Source of the DNA: Methanobrevibacter sp. | GTDB lineage: Archaea > Methanobacteriota > Methanobacteria > Methanobacteriales > Methanobacteriaceae | DNA: 56,249 nt | NCBI RefSeq assembly: GCF_017431965.1 | Contig: NZ_JAFRKB010000065.1 | Span: 1-56,249 of the forward strand | Direction of reading: 5' to 3' | Shown: positions 15,001 to 20,792 of the stretch, piece after piece | How the letters are laid out: each line of letters starts with the position of its first letter | Position numbering within the stretch: position 1 is the first letter of the stretch | The notes under the pieces: model-generated | The model's input: the letters and a program-made list of their open reading frames with translations, nothing else | What the model was told of the DNA's origin: nothing | The model's database searches: none | Position numbers and translations under genes: made by a program

Positions 15001-18000
15001 TACTGACGGTGTTGTGAAATTTGAAATACCTGACTTGGCTTACGGCAATAAAACCGTTGCTGTAACATACTCCGGCGACGGAAACTACTCATCCAACTTC
15101 ACTACAACCAAATTGGTCGTTGACAAATATGAATCAACAGTAAATGCAACAATCAAACCGGAAATAAATGTTGGTGAAAACGCTGAAATTACTGTAGAAG
15201 TTCCTAAAGACGCAACAGGTTATGTGATTGTCGATATTAACAATGAAAGTTATGCCATTAAAGTTAATAACGGTACAGGCTCCACTACAATCAAAGGATT
15301 GCCTAGCGGAGAATATCCAATCAATGTAACTTACCTCGGAGATGAAAAATACTTCGCTTCAAACAATACTTCAAGCATCAAGGTATCCAAAGTTCCTTCA
15401 ACTGTCAATGTAACAGTTGAAAACATCACTGTAGGAGACAAGGCAGTCATTAACATATCAACTCCAGAGGACTTATGTGGAAATGTTACTGTATCTGTAA
15501 ATGGTGAAAACCACACAGTATTTGTCTCTGGTGGACAAGGCACATTAGTGCTTCCGGATTTAGGAGTTGGAAACTACACTGTTGATGTAATATTTGATGG
15601 ATGTAAAAAATACGAACCAAGCAACAATACTGCCACATTCGAAGTAGCTCCTATTAAAGTAACAGACATTAAAGTGATCGACCAAGGAAACGGCACAATT
15701 ACAATAGTTGCTCCGGAAATTGAAAACGGCAATGTGACTGTTAAAGTTGGTAATGAAACCTACAATGTAACTGTAATTGACGGTGTTGCCACTGTCGATT
15801 TAGTGAATAATACTCCTGGAACATATAATGTCACTGTAATATATGGCGGTGACGATACTCATGCTTCTGCTACCGGTAATGGCAGCGCTACTGTTCCTAA
15901 GTATCCTAGTGAGATTACTGCTGATGCTTCTGAGATTACTGAAGGTGAGCCTCTTGTCATTACTGTTGAGGTTCCTGAAGGCGCTACCGGTAATGTGACT
16001 GTTTATATTGATGGTAAGGAGTATCCTTGTGAGGTCAAGGATGGTGTTGCAACTGTTGTTGTTGATGGTTTGACTGCGGGTAATAAGACTTATGTTGTTG
16101 AGTATTCCGGTGACGGAAATTACTCTGCTAACTACACTATCGGTAATGTGACAGTTAAGGAGGCTAAGTCAACTCCTGACATTACTGTTGTTGATCAAGG
16201 CAACGGTACTGTTGTGGTTATTGTTGGCGATAATGCTACCGGTAATGTGACTGTGGAAATTGATGGTAAAAATGTCACTGCTGAGGTTAAGGATGGTGTT
16301 GCTGTCGTTGATTTAGGCGATGTTGCTCCTGGAACTTATGACATTAAGGTAAACTACTCCGGTGATGATACTCATAATCCTGCTACCGCTGATGGTAAAG
16401 CAACAGTTCCTAAGCATGAAACTCCTATAAGCATTGATGTGGAAGACAGCAAAGTCGGAGAGAAATCCACTATTACCGTAAACGTTCCTGAAGGTGCAAC
16501 TGGTAACATAACCCTTTCAATTGATGGTAAACAATACACTTCAGAAATTAAAGACGGCAAAGCAACATTCGAATTTGATAATCTGACTGCAGGCAATAAG
16601 ACTATTGTTGCCGAATATTCCGGTGATGATTCATACGTTGGAAACTACACAGTTGCTAATGTGACAGTATCCAAAAACAAATCATTCGTAAATGCCACAA
16701 TAGAGGATATTAATGTTGGAGAAAATGTAACAATAACAGTAAACGTTCCTAAGGATGCAACAGGACAAGTATTAATAGATATTGATGGTGTAGGATACTA
16801 TGCAAATGTGACTGATGGTGTCGGCACAATTCAAATACCTCGCATGCCTGATGGAACTTATGATGTGTCCTTAACATATCTTGGAGATGACAAATACGAA
16901 AGAAGTTCAAACACTTCAATCTTCAAAGTATATAAGGTTCCTTCATTTGTTATTCCAACCGCTGAAGACATTACAGTAGGCGATGCTGAAGTAATCAGAT
17001 TAACAGTTCCTGAAGATGCAACAGGAAATGTAACAGTCATAATCAATGGAACTGAATATTCAGTTGCTGTAAGTGACGGTAAGGGAATATTTGTTGTTTT
17101 GGATTTACCTAAAGGAGAATATGTTGTCAAGGTAACATATAATGGAGATAATAAATACTTGCCATCTTCAAATTCCACTACTTTCGTTGTAACCAAACAA
17201 AGCACAGATATTGAAGTAATCGATCAAGGTAACGGCACTGTTGTTGTGGTTGTTGGCGATAATGCTACAGGTAATGTAACCATTAAAGTTGGAAATGACA
17301 CTTATACCGCGCAGGTCGTTGATGGTGTCGCAGTAGTTAATCTGGAAAATGCAACCCCTGGAAAACATGATATTGAAGTAATATATTCAGGTGATGACAC
17401 TCATGAAGGTGAAACCACAACAGCTACTGTTAACATTCCAAAATACGATACTCCAATCAGTGTGGAAGTATCTGATATCAAAGTTGGCGAAACTGCTGAA
17501 ATCACAGTCAATGTCCCTGAAGGTGCTACCGGAAATATCATAATTGAAATAAACGGTAAGGAATATTCTGCACCTATCTCAAATGGAAAAGCAATATTCA
17601 ATGTCCCTGATTTGGCGGCAGGCAACAAAACTGTTGCAGTCAAATATGAAGGGGATGACAATTATGTATTCAATTCAACCACTGCTCAATTCACAGTATA
17701 CAAAAATGATGCAACTGCAAATGCATCTTCAGTTAATATTACAGTAGGTAAAGATGAAGTCATTACTGTAGAGGTTCCTGAAGATGCAACCGGTCGCGTA
17801 TTAGTTGAAATCGATGGAATAGGATATTATGGAAACATTGTCAACGGTAAGGCTAAAATCATCATTCCAGAGCTTCCAAGCGGCAAATATGATGTTAATG
17901 TAACTTATGAAGGTGATGACAAGTACTTGCCATGCACTACATACACTTCATTTACAGTGGAGAAATCCAGTGCTCCTACAACCGCTATTGGTGATGTAAT

Positions 18001-18370
18001 TGTCGTTGGGGATGACGCAACTGTTGTTGTCAACGTTCCTGAAGATGCGACAGGTACCATAACTATCATTGTCAATGGTAAAAATTATACTGAAGAGATA
18101 ACAGACGGAAAGGCTGTAATCAAGATTCCTGATTTGCCTGAAGGTACATTTGATGCCATTGTAATCTACTCTGGGGATAAAAAATACGAAGGAAACACTA
18201 CTTCAGCCATAATTGTGGTCGAAGGTGATGAAACTCCAGTTCCTGATGATGGCAAACAGAATGGTGAAGGAATCAGATTGTCTGATTATCCGACAGGTAA
18301 TCCGTTATGGGCATTGTTGTTGGTATTGCTCGCTATAGGATCTACAAAAATTAGAAGATTTAAAAAATAA
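2..18370 (+). CDS. Giant adhesin-like surface protein, 5' end missing
   Basis: The reading frame is open to the left edge, so the true start and signal peptide lie outside the window; about 6,120 residues remain. The first ~1,630 residues are a beta-helix-type repeat region in which NGGAIYW/GGAI-like strands recur every 20-30 residues, as in polymorphic membrane protein repeats. A linker follows, and from about position 5260 to 18230 there are roughly 45-50 Ig-like repeats of ~85-95 residues with recurring 'VPEDATGNVTV ... AGNYTV ... YSGDDNY' patterns (group 3 bacterial Ig-like type). The C-terminus has DYPTGNP, one hydrophobic segment and a basic KIRRFKK tail, which fits a cell-surface anchor. 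N-x-S/T sequons occur several times per repeat, so heavy N-glycosylation is likely. Cysteine is rare. The role is probably attachment to other cells or to feed particles; that is inferred from the family, not shown. Confidence 0.9.
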   Translation, partial: VISDSKFIENTANGMFDMYPGNGGGMVMRGWDSYAYNCTFINNTAKSNGGASYLTNTSYNPMNNNTGFILCTFIDNTAGINGGAIEWANNATYGYVYDSVFTNNTAKRSGGAIYWYGHNGTISNSSFINNKALGIVDGPRPDGSITSGGDGGAIVMTGANANILNSTFTLNNASRNGGAIFMHGGPNDDCTNVTVDGSKFIENYAGVNGGALDWYEGAHDATLSNSILINNTAKRSGGAVYWYGHDGTIRNSTFTNNSALGLVNATDSYGNITSGGHGGAIMWTGANGKVLNSTFTLNNASRNGGAIYMQGSKDGDCSNITVDGSKFVENYAGVNGGAVDWYEGAHDSTLSNSYFANNTAERSGGAVYWYGHDGTIRNSTFINNQALGLVNATDSYGNITSGGHGGAIMWTGLNGNILNSTFSLNNASRNGGAIFMQGSIEDGKTIDCSNMTVDGSNFTENYAGINGGALDWYEGAHDSILSNSNFVNNTAERSGGAVYWYGHDGSIINSTFTNNTAKGNVLANDSYGRETYGGHGGAIMWTGANGKVLNSTFTSNNATRNGGAIYMQGSEDGDCSNITVDGSAFIENHAGINGGALDWYEGAHDSTLSNSTFINNTAERNGGAIYWYGHNGTVANSTFIDNVATGEYHQYDMTLNMSTDLIIIEGDELPSSPQEGKLYVLDNSSSKTDVQYISYVYDNGNWIKLDDFTSNEKSASPADWAIDQFFGGDGGSIYWTGDLGTVDNCTFINSKSARRGGGAYMTGGDNITFSNCNFINGTSGTNGGGVDWLAGANNGKLINCTFTDNQAARSAGAIYYDGDNGQIINVTIINSYAHGGDKGFTSSDDRVTYVGWDSSHWDTNTTGGDGGAVMFTGSNNYVYNLTVTNCTAVGRGGAIFIQDCSNITIEASTFKNNTALGTANNTNTKKETGHGGAIAFDTGATNSAIDGSIFDGNHAVMDGGAINFASGAEYDNLTNSIFTNNTAGDDGGAINWEGNNGYIYNITAVNNKGISFNESNSKGGTMCLVGGNITLTKSTFNDSFAGDDGGAIFVTGSNVNITDSSFNNCSSDSNAGAIYVIGDETLIADCSFDNCSSFEDGGVLYIEGDYGKVYTSTFDNNTAGDDGGAIYWKGHDGIIDGCAFVDNIGTSAGDPNDPSTSKGGTLSIIGENVDIFRSNFTGGLTKNRNNNNTGGTIFITGNNVTIDSCNFNNSAAEGADGGTIYIIGNHTDISNSTFSNSTARAGGAIYIEGIGTFIGATNFTETSAKSGSKYNSNNLGGAIYIKGIDTIVSHSNFENSSAYDGGFVYMEGDNGVVMYSSLNNGHALRSGGAIYSTGSHSTVSNSNFTNNLAELSGGAMYWYGGSSSKNNTVDGCIFTNNTAHGDTSGTITRGGGAIYWSEGGTKGVVKNSEFYYNSVQSTIDKKVDGGAILWDKSTHALVDNCIFVGNFVTTEGDTSGTGAGDVWAQGGAMYLRPNGNYTVRNCLFENCSSSKEAGALYIQSNGGNDRKALVENCIFKNNVAQANGKYNINGGGAIQVKQASNIEFKNLTFINNTANKGGALCVFDSTSNLVVDGANFTGNKADRGSAISVSKSFTLKNAVLLENTATSTKLDLTFDRDAGTIDILFEGKDNRLNAMYVTGNSVGVDCNNVTYWTDNNISTGKQEVTSTRQTSTTSPVPEAGIGILVEIFDGNNNKLHEGIYATDADGKIHLGIADILDEPYSLDDIYVTARLPNEDYYTMIEATSRIKCDINASALDTIFHRNTTITANISAPGNGTGQAARGNVSVYIDDVFKGNMTIENSKGSLENLLTNVTADKFFEAGNHTVFLKYWGDTYFDESNATISFNITKAQSNSTVTFDDIGYDISMNVTIFDEWNDKFYGDANGTATVEFYNENDPTALVRFVDVRIVDGFGSTVVSDLLPRNYTVKTIYHDDNNYNSSVNTTNYSLPQKDFAAVFVEVNAYDIMVDDTIYINVTIVPPDGYNVPGNVTLYLDNQGHNLTLTMGANNATAKFNATNLTAGFKKVIVFYEGSKLLEPAMGEADFTVHKYNTTLSANVTNITIVQNEIINITLLNDTTGVVSVIVDGKEYFGRINNGTASIVLPQLPVGEYNVTLYYEGDGKYNNVTNYTLFKVSQVTPEMTIDIENVTYGNSTHIVITLPEDAEGNVSIKIDGDPFDVPKPVDKGRVEFVVEYLTAGNYTLEATYTGDVNYTAVSSEQKFKVYKANRTIVIEVQDIPYGEIEHIKVFVNATGNVTIFVDGRNKTIELSESDVPATILRAIVDAISEYKGKAALDVYDLNVGEYPVEVIYNGDENYNKASAKATFIVYEVNTTLVIDAHNVLVWDNEYINVTVRNSTGGIAVNATGNITLYIGDVFHTAEIIDGVARFNTTTSQVGNRVVWAFYDGDINFVGNRSMKTFEVEQRTPIVNVTAQNITVDGTESITINIPANATGYVILTGNFTDDEIYVGQDKFTNGVAVIPIDGLAVGNYSVHIKYYGDALDNYTVAENDTTFRVDKINTTVTIDVKDINYTESANITVTVLPGVEGNITIKLNDTTGRNVTLPIVEGKVNWIVDGLAAGNYTVNVTYNGNDDYNINNTESERFEVKKIDPTLQIYPPSSTAGEKAIITIFINDRIDGEYVTITGLDKEYTKEIMNGVVTFTTDGPLNYNDYTMTVTYGGNQNFTESTKSFTFRPSKISDYEINVTGMNITVSEDEIITVNVPAGVTNVSIWVNGTKYTNDSFTNGEAKFNITGLKEGVYKVNATVNDANYTSKVANDVFTVSKTYPSINITVVNDTSIYVDDTVKVIVTVPSDVTENVTIEINGMQFTNKTVNGNATFYIPGITYGNKTVVATYSGDDKYRFNSTTANFTVSKRTPVVNVTNITIIEGKDAVINISGPADRNATLVVTVDGVDYAVNMTGGNATLTVKGLSVDNYTVSVTYIENDKYVEATAGGWVNVTAKGTSAINITVEDVYYVGQDIVITLKPINSTGDVSVTINGKEYTVTGNKVTIENGLPNGTYEIVAVLDEDENYYGSTSNKTFNVIKNDITITVNDTTVPAAIYVDSPVTFTANLNETVTGDVTFTINGANYTVHVSDSNVATYEYTPVNNGTITVVATFLGNDKYKANVSAAKQFNVNRIPTDINVTVKTPVTYGDDAVITVELNETINTTAKLLVDGKEYDVAIVNGKGAFNASGLSSGDHKVNVTYVGDDRYAGSKNSTTFTVDNATLDAEVTAFNVTVEQNTTFVINVTDDFNGNVSIKVGDEVLYNGSVKTLIYADKLPAGYKTATVVFYGDSNYNVLTLNDVKFTVSRVTPEITVEIDDVTYPANATAVINVGNNANGTVKVTVTNKGGTDSKVFNGTVSNGVANVNLTHLSGGIKVASVEFVTSDDYNGNATAGDEFTVLPNNSLIVAVKDKEGTYNVGEDVVITFTTINSTGNFDLFLNGVHYGDTLYPNPATHVVSFEGLGVGNYTITAVLDYDENYTGDTTEVTFEIVKNESFIRVDATNSTVDGEAIINVTVPANAVGYVVVDVNGTKYSINLTAGEDRVAVKVTEDGLYNVTVTYLGDDNYLPSSNKTNFTVAKLNTTVTIDVNDTVYDNAVNVVVTVDEDVEGTITIKLNDTEIGTYGIVDGKVNITLYDLGAENYTIYAEYNGNYKYNENKTESKNFTVARATPVITIDKAITDANTSAVITVHVNDTATGTMNITVDGKSYEAPINDGVAEFTIDVLPVGEYDITADYYALTDTNYTVNSVTLVKGLNVTKVADYPMNVSAIDVKAGENTTITVTVPEDATGTVFIDVNGTKLNATVDHGKAVFNVTKEIAGRYVVNATLVDAKYGNKSVIGNYYVSLADTPMSIEVVEPVHANDTAKVIVTVPEDITGPVTIEINGESYVNKSVDGDKVTFEVPAITYGNKTVVAIYGGDAKYAANSTTANFTVVKNESFIRVDATNSTVDGEVIINVTVPANAVGYVVVNVNGTNYTINLTDGQGSIPINVTEAGLYDVAVTYIGDDNYLPSNNTTSFNVDKLTSFVNITVNNNGIIPNGTNVNITIHAPEDITGKVNVTVWFKERNVNTTYTVYVNDGEGILYLESPAVGMYNVTAIYLENRKYLENSNYTLFEVYDTEKELSVIPVNVSVFENGEVTVYLTGDQTGNTLTIIITNADGEVIRNESVPINQYIPAVKGSSAEWKLPLLEAGEYNVTAIYIENAGPRTYTHEGNGSFYVYKVASELEIKEIKNITVGENVVIELELTPGATGNISVFVNGYEHKTTADNLTVIIPNLGADEYIVEAFYYGDKNYNESNATASFRVDKNNVPLSINVTNSNVGGVEQINVTVGNNATGQILLDIGDDHYYANITDGVAQFNITGLNAGEYNVTAIYVENSDYYGNVTNATFVVSKLNTTVRIDVDDITYGEDANITVYVDSGVEGNITIRLDSEVIGTYDIVDGKVNVSVHKPGAGDYTVYAEYNGNYKYNENKTASEGFTVDRATPSITIDSVTVDANTPAVIHVHINPDATGNITICVAGNGMPSYVYEAPIVDGVAEFTLDVLPVNKYNITADFYDDRHGGIDTNYTMHSVWAVYALRVVKVTDYPMSVNATDTIVGENSTITVVVPANATGTVFIDVNGTWVNKRVGEGGITTFNVSKDRTGRYYVIAFLDDNVYAVKSVSCYYYVYPADIPLIIDVAEPVYEGDTAVITVTVPEDIKGPVTIEIDGKSYNNVSFADGNATFEVPNLAPGDKTVVAMYGGDEKYKNNATTAQFTVWGTGNMVLDVENITYGDVETVTVYINTTGSVTLKLNNETYDTRDISGGKVVFPIEGLNAGNYTVEATYIDSLGNITSLKADFTVEKADPIISIEVENIVYGDVEYIVVHVNASGNVTITINGTDINETISLENGHKEIIFRASKWDVPKYEGNASLDVYNLPVGRYNVEATYNGNENYNTATATAEFNVTKADAPIKLDGDTYIKVGDNATIIVTLPENATGNVTVEIDGVKYTSDNITDGVVKFEIPDLAYGNKTVAVTYSGDGNYSSNFTTTKLVVDKYESTVNATIKPEINVGENAEITVEVPKDATGYVIVDINNESYAIKVNNGTGSTTIKGLPSGEYPINVTYLGDEKYFASNNTSSIKVSKVPSTVNVTVENITVGDKAVINISTPEDLCGNVTVSVNGENHTVFVSGGQGTLVLPDLGVGNYTVDVIFDGCKKYEPSNNTATFEVAPIKVTDIKVIDQGNGTITIVAPEIENGNVTVKVGNETYNVTVIDGVATVDLVNNTPGTYNVTVIYGGDDTHASATGNGSATVPKYPSEITADASEITEGEPLVITVEVPEGATGNVTVYIDGKEYPCEVKDGVATVVVDGLTAGNKTYVVEYSGDGNYSANYTIGNVTVKEAKSTPDITVVDQGNGTVVVIVGDNATGNVTVEIDGKNVTAEVKDGVAVVDLGDVAPGTYDIKVNYSGDDTHNPATADGKATVPKHETPISIDVEDSKVGEKSTITVNVPEGATGNITLSIDGKQYTSEIKDGKATFEFDNLTAGNKTIVAEYSGDDSYVGNYTVANVTVSKNKSFVNATIEDINVGENVTITVNVPKDATGQVLIDIDGVGYYANVTDGVGTIQIPRMPDGTYDVSLTYLGDDKYERSSNTSIFKVYKVPSFVIPTAEDITVGDAEVIRLTVPEDATGNVTVIINGTEYSVAVSDGKGIFVVLDLPKGEYVVKVTYNGDNKYLPSSNSTTFVVTKQSTDIEVIDQGNGTVVVVVGDNATGNVTIKVGNDTYTAQVVDGVAVVNLENATPGKHDIEVIYSGDDTHEGETTTATVNIPKYDTPISVEVSDIKVGETAEITVNVPEGATGNIIIEINGKEYSAPISNGKAIFNVPDLAAGNKTVAVKYEGDDNYVFNSTTAQFTVYKNDATANASSVNITVGKDEVITVEVPEDATGRVLVEIDGIGYYGNIVNGKAKIIIPELPSGKYDVNVTYEGDDKYLPCTTYTSFTVEKSSAPTTAIGDVIVVGDDATVVVNVPEDATGTITIIVNGKNYTEEITDGKAVIKIPDLPEGTFDAIVIYSGDKKYEGNTTSAIIVVEGDETPVPDDGKQNGEGIRLSDYPTGNPLWALLLVLLAIGSTKIRRFKK
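396..1960 (+). repeat. Long tandem super-repeats, about 127 residues each
   Basis: About four copies of a ~381-nt unit lie in tandem. The stretches at about 778-852 and 1159-1233 are identical or almost identical at DNA level, including synonymous positions. Flanking copies near 396 and 1540 are more diverged. This points to recent duplication or gene conversion. Confidence 0.75.
1930..2180 (+). other. Non-repeat insert inside the beta-helix region
   Basis: Within the GGA-repeat region, about 80 residues break the repeat pattern. They contain LPSSPQEGKLYVLDN and a following YVYDNGNWIKLDD, and lack the GGA strands. This 'LP..P..G.LY ... Y..G.W..L' layout resembles short modules found in phage tail-fibre-like and other surface proteins. 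It may loop out of the helix as a separate small domain. The boundaries are judged by eye from where the repeats stop and resume. Confidence 0.55.
10740..14290 (+). repeat. Duplicated block of four or more Ig-like domains
   Basis: The block at about 10740-11810 reappears at about 13190-14290 with the same domain order: a 'YNGNYKYNENKT' domain, an 'ITIDS/ITIDK ... YEAPI.DGVAEFT' domain, a 'DYPM(N/S)V' domain and a '(I/V)EVVEPV' domain. The second copy is more diverged and has acquired extra cysteine and aromatic residues. Confidence 0.7.
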
Positions 18371-18653
18371 ATCTTCATTTTTTCTTATTTTTTATAGAAA
18401 TTTAAAAAGAATAATTGTTTCATGTAGGTGTCTGTCTGTTTTATTTCTATTTTAAAAATTTAACTTAATTATTTTACATATTGCACTAATTATTTGATAG
18501 GTGTGCATTATAATAACTAATTATTTTAATCGTTATTTGCATTATATTGGTTTGAGATTTGGTACCATTTGGAGATTAAGTAAATCTTTTTATATTATCT
18601 AAAATAATATAGTAATAACTTATTAAGTTGTGATGAATATGGTTGAGGCAATA
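18371..18653. other. Intergenic region with T-rich terminator and imperfect direct repeats
   Basis: T-runs just after the adhesin stop (18377-18400) look like an archaeal T-rich terminator. ACTAATTATTT occurs at 18485-18495 and 18516-18526, and GCATTATA at 18505-18512 and 18539-18546, giving two imperfect direct copies about 31-34 nt apart. A TATA-like TTTTATATTAT lies near 18588-18598, upstream of the next gene. No gene is seen. Confidence 0.5.
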
Positions 18654-19337
18654 ATGGTTAATTGGGTATATGTAATCCTTTTATTTATTTTGGGTTTTAT
18701 TACATATAGACGAAAATCTCTGGATATATTCGGCACGGCCATCATGATTATAATGGGCATTGTGATTATTTTTTCAGCAGGTGCAAATTGGCTTTTATTG
18801 ATTGTACTATTTCTTATTATGTCTCTTCTTGCAACAAAATATTCACGAAAATACAAAATGTCTTTAGGGGAATTTGAAGGAAGGAGAACCTCTAAAAATG
18901 TTATTTCAAATGGTGTGGTTGCATGTTTCATGGCAGCATTTGGAGGATTTTACCTGCCGTTCGTCGGAGGTTTTATCGGAGCGATAGCTACAGCGACTGC
19001 AGATACGTTGGCTTCAGAAATTGGTGTTTTGGACCAAAATCCTCGTTTAATCACAACATTTCAAAAGGTAGATCCCGGCACTAACGGTGCCGTTTCAGTT
19101 TTAGGTACTACAGTGGGAATTGTCGGTGCTGCGATTATAGGTATTGCCGCATGTCTATTGGGGATTGTCAATGATCCTATAGCTGCGATTTCAGTCTCAA
19201 TTATTTCAGGAACTGTCGGTTGTTTCATGGACAGTATTTTGGGAGCTCTTTTTGAAAACAGAGACCTTTTAACCAATGAGCATGTTAATTTAATAGCCAC
19301 AATTGTCGGTGCAATCGTTGGAATCCTATTGATTTAG
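18654..19337 (+). CDS. DUF92 family integral membrane protein
   Basis: The protein is highly hydrophobic with about six to seven predicted membrane segments. The central motif, with GRRTSKNVISNG followed by ATATADTLASEIG and a P-x-T-NGAVS-like stretch, is typical of the DUF92 (TIGR00297) family, whose plant members include phytyl-phosphate kinase-like enzymes acting on isoprenoid phosphates. In archaea a role in isoprenoid or polyprenyl phosphate metabolism is plausible but unproven. The ATG at 18654 was chosen because GAGG at 18645-18648 is well placed. Upstream in-frame starts (GTG 18630, ATG 18633 and 18639) lack a ribosome binding site. The protein is 227 residues from this start. Confidence 0.75.
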   Translation: MVNWVYVILLFILGFITYRRKSLDIFGTAIMIIMGIVIIFSAGANWLLLIVLFLIMSLLATKYSRKYKMSLGEFEGRRTSKNVISNGVVACFMAAFGGFYLPFVGGFIGAIATATADTLASEIGVLDQNPRLITTFQKVDPGTNGAVSVLGTTVGIVGAAIIGIAACLLGIVNDPIAAISVSIISGTVGCFMDSILGALFENRDLLTNEHVNLIATIVGAIVGILLI

Positions 19338-19399
19338 ATGAACATGGTATTGAATTTCATAAAACTTTTTTTATAATTTTTCGGAAATGGAAAAAAATA

Positions 19400-19480
19400 A
19401 TGTCAATATTTATATAATTTGAATGATATAAAATAAATGGGATTTTTAATTAGTCCCCTTAAGATTGATTAGGAGAACAA
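19400..19480 (+). promoter_or_regulatory. Promoter and ribosome binding site of the CofE-family gene
   Basis: A-rich BRE-like sequence is followed by TTTATATAATTT near 19409-19420, a convincing archaeal TATA box. TTAGGAGAAC just before the ATG at 19484 is the ribosome binding site. Confidence 0.5.
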
Positions 19481-19483
19481 ATA

Positions 19484-20668
19484 ATGAGATGTGTTGGTAC
19501 TGTGGTGCGGGGTATTAGAACACCTATCATCAAAGAAGATGATGATTTAACCACTATTGTTGTAGATTCATTAATGCAAGCAAAAGAAAGTGAAGGATTT
19601 GAATTTAGAGACAAAGACATTGTTGCAATTACCGAAGCGGTTGTAGGCATTTCAGAAGGAAATTATGTAACTGTAGATGATGTTGCCCAAGATTTGGAAA
19701 ATAAGTTCCCGTCTAAAAACATCGGTGTTGTAAACCCGATTTTAAGCAGAAACAGATTTTCAATTATTTTAAAAGGTATTGCAAGAGCAATGGATAAAAT
19801 CACCCTTTTAACATCTTTCCCTGCAGATGAGGTTGGAAACGGCATTTTGGATGAAGAGATTTTAGACGCAAGTGAATACAATTTGGGAAGCGTAATTTCA
19901 GAAAGTGAATATGCTGAAACTTTCGGCTCATGGAAACACCCGTTCACCGGAATCAACATGATTGACTTTTACCGCGAATTAATCGAAAGTGAAGACTGTG
20001 AAGTCGAATTCGTATTTTCAAATGATGTAAAAACAATCCTTGATTATGTTAATGACATTTTAACATGTGATATCCACACAAGATACAAAACTACTAAATT
20101 ACTTAAAAGCATGGGCGCTAATGTATATGGATTGCATGAAGTTCTATCAGAACCTGTTGGAGATTCTGGTTTCAACCCAGATTATGGACTTTTAGGTTCC
20201 AACAAGGCAACTGAAGAAAGATTAAAATTATTCCCAAAAACAGGAGATGCAGTAGTTCGTGAAGTTCAAAAAAGATTAATTGATTTAACCGGAAAACAGA
20301 TCGAAGTAATGGTATACGGTGATGGAGCATTCAAAGATCCTGTTGGAAAAATCTGGGAATTGGCAGATCCTGTTGTTTCACCGGCACATACTGACGGATT
20401 AGTTGGATATCCAAATGAAATTAAACTAAAATATGTTTCTGATAACAAATTTGCTGACTTGAAAGGCGATGAGCTAAAAGAAGCAATCAAAGAAGAAATC
20501 AGAAGTAAGGATAAGGACTTGACTGGACAGATGATTACCGAAGGAACTACACCAAGGGTATTGACTGATTTAATCGGTTCATTATGTGATTTGACTAGTG
20601 GTTCAGGAGATAAGGGAACACCTGTCATATTTATCCAAGGATACTTCGATAATTTAGCAGACGACTAA
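19484..20668 (+). CDS. Coenzyme F420-0:L-glutamate ligase (CofE) family protein, long form
   Basis: The N-terminal ~100 residues (GIRTPIIKEDDDL, then DIVAITEAVVGISEGN) match the start of the F420-0 gamma-glutamyl ligase fold (PF01996). A GDGAFKDPVGKIWELADPVVSPAH stretch in the middle and a C-terminal GTPVIFIQGYFDN follow. At 394 residues it is far longer than bona fide CofE (about 250), so it is probably a paralogue with another amide-forming or ligase activity; calling it CofE outright would be unsafe. It is preceded by its own TATA box and a good ribosome binding site (TTAGGAGAAC) and followed by a T-rich terminator, so it appears to be transcribed alone. A shorter family member lies at 50168-51028. 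Confidence 0.7.
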   Translation: MRCVGTVVRGIRTPIIKEDDDLTTIVVDSLMQAKESEGFEFRDKDIVAITEAVVGISEGNYVTVDDVAQDLENKFPSKNIGVVNPILSRNRFSIILKGIARAMDKITLLTSFPADEVGNGILDEEILDASEYNLGSVISESEYAETFGSWKHPFTGINMIDFYRELIESEDCEVEFVFSNDVKTILDYVNDILTCDIHTRYKTTKLLKSMGANVYGLHEVLSEPVGDSGFNPDYGLLGSNKATEERLKLFPKTGDAVVREVQKRLIDLTGKQIEVMVYGDGAFKDPVGKIWELADPVVSPAHTDGLVGYPNEIKLKYVSDNKFADLKGDELKEAIKEEIRSKDKDLTGQMITEGTTPRVLTDLIGSLCDLTSGSGDKGTPVIFIQGYFDNLADD

Positions 20669-20712
20669 ATTATCACCATCACTTTTTTTCTTTTTTTTCA
20701 TAGTGTTTAAAA
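20669..20712 (+). terminator. T-rich terminator after the CofE-family gene
   Basis: Runs of seven and eight T separated by a C follow the stop codon directly, with no strong stem-loop. This is the usual look of an archaeal U-rich termination site. Confidence 0.5.
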
Positions 20713-20792
20713 CATGCATTTTCTATTTTTTTCATTAAATTATTTTAACTATAAACAATAGAATTTATTATAGTATAAATTAGGTGATATTT

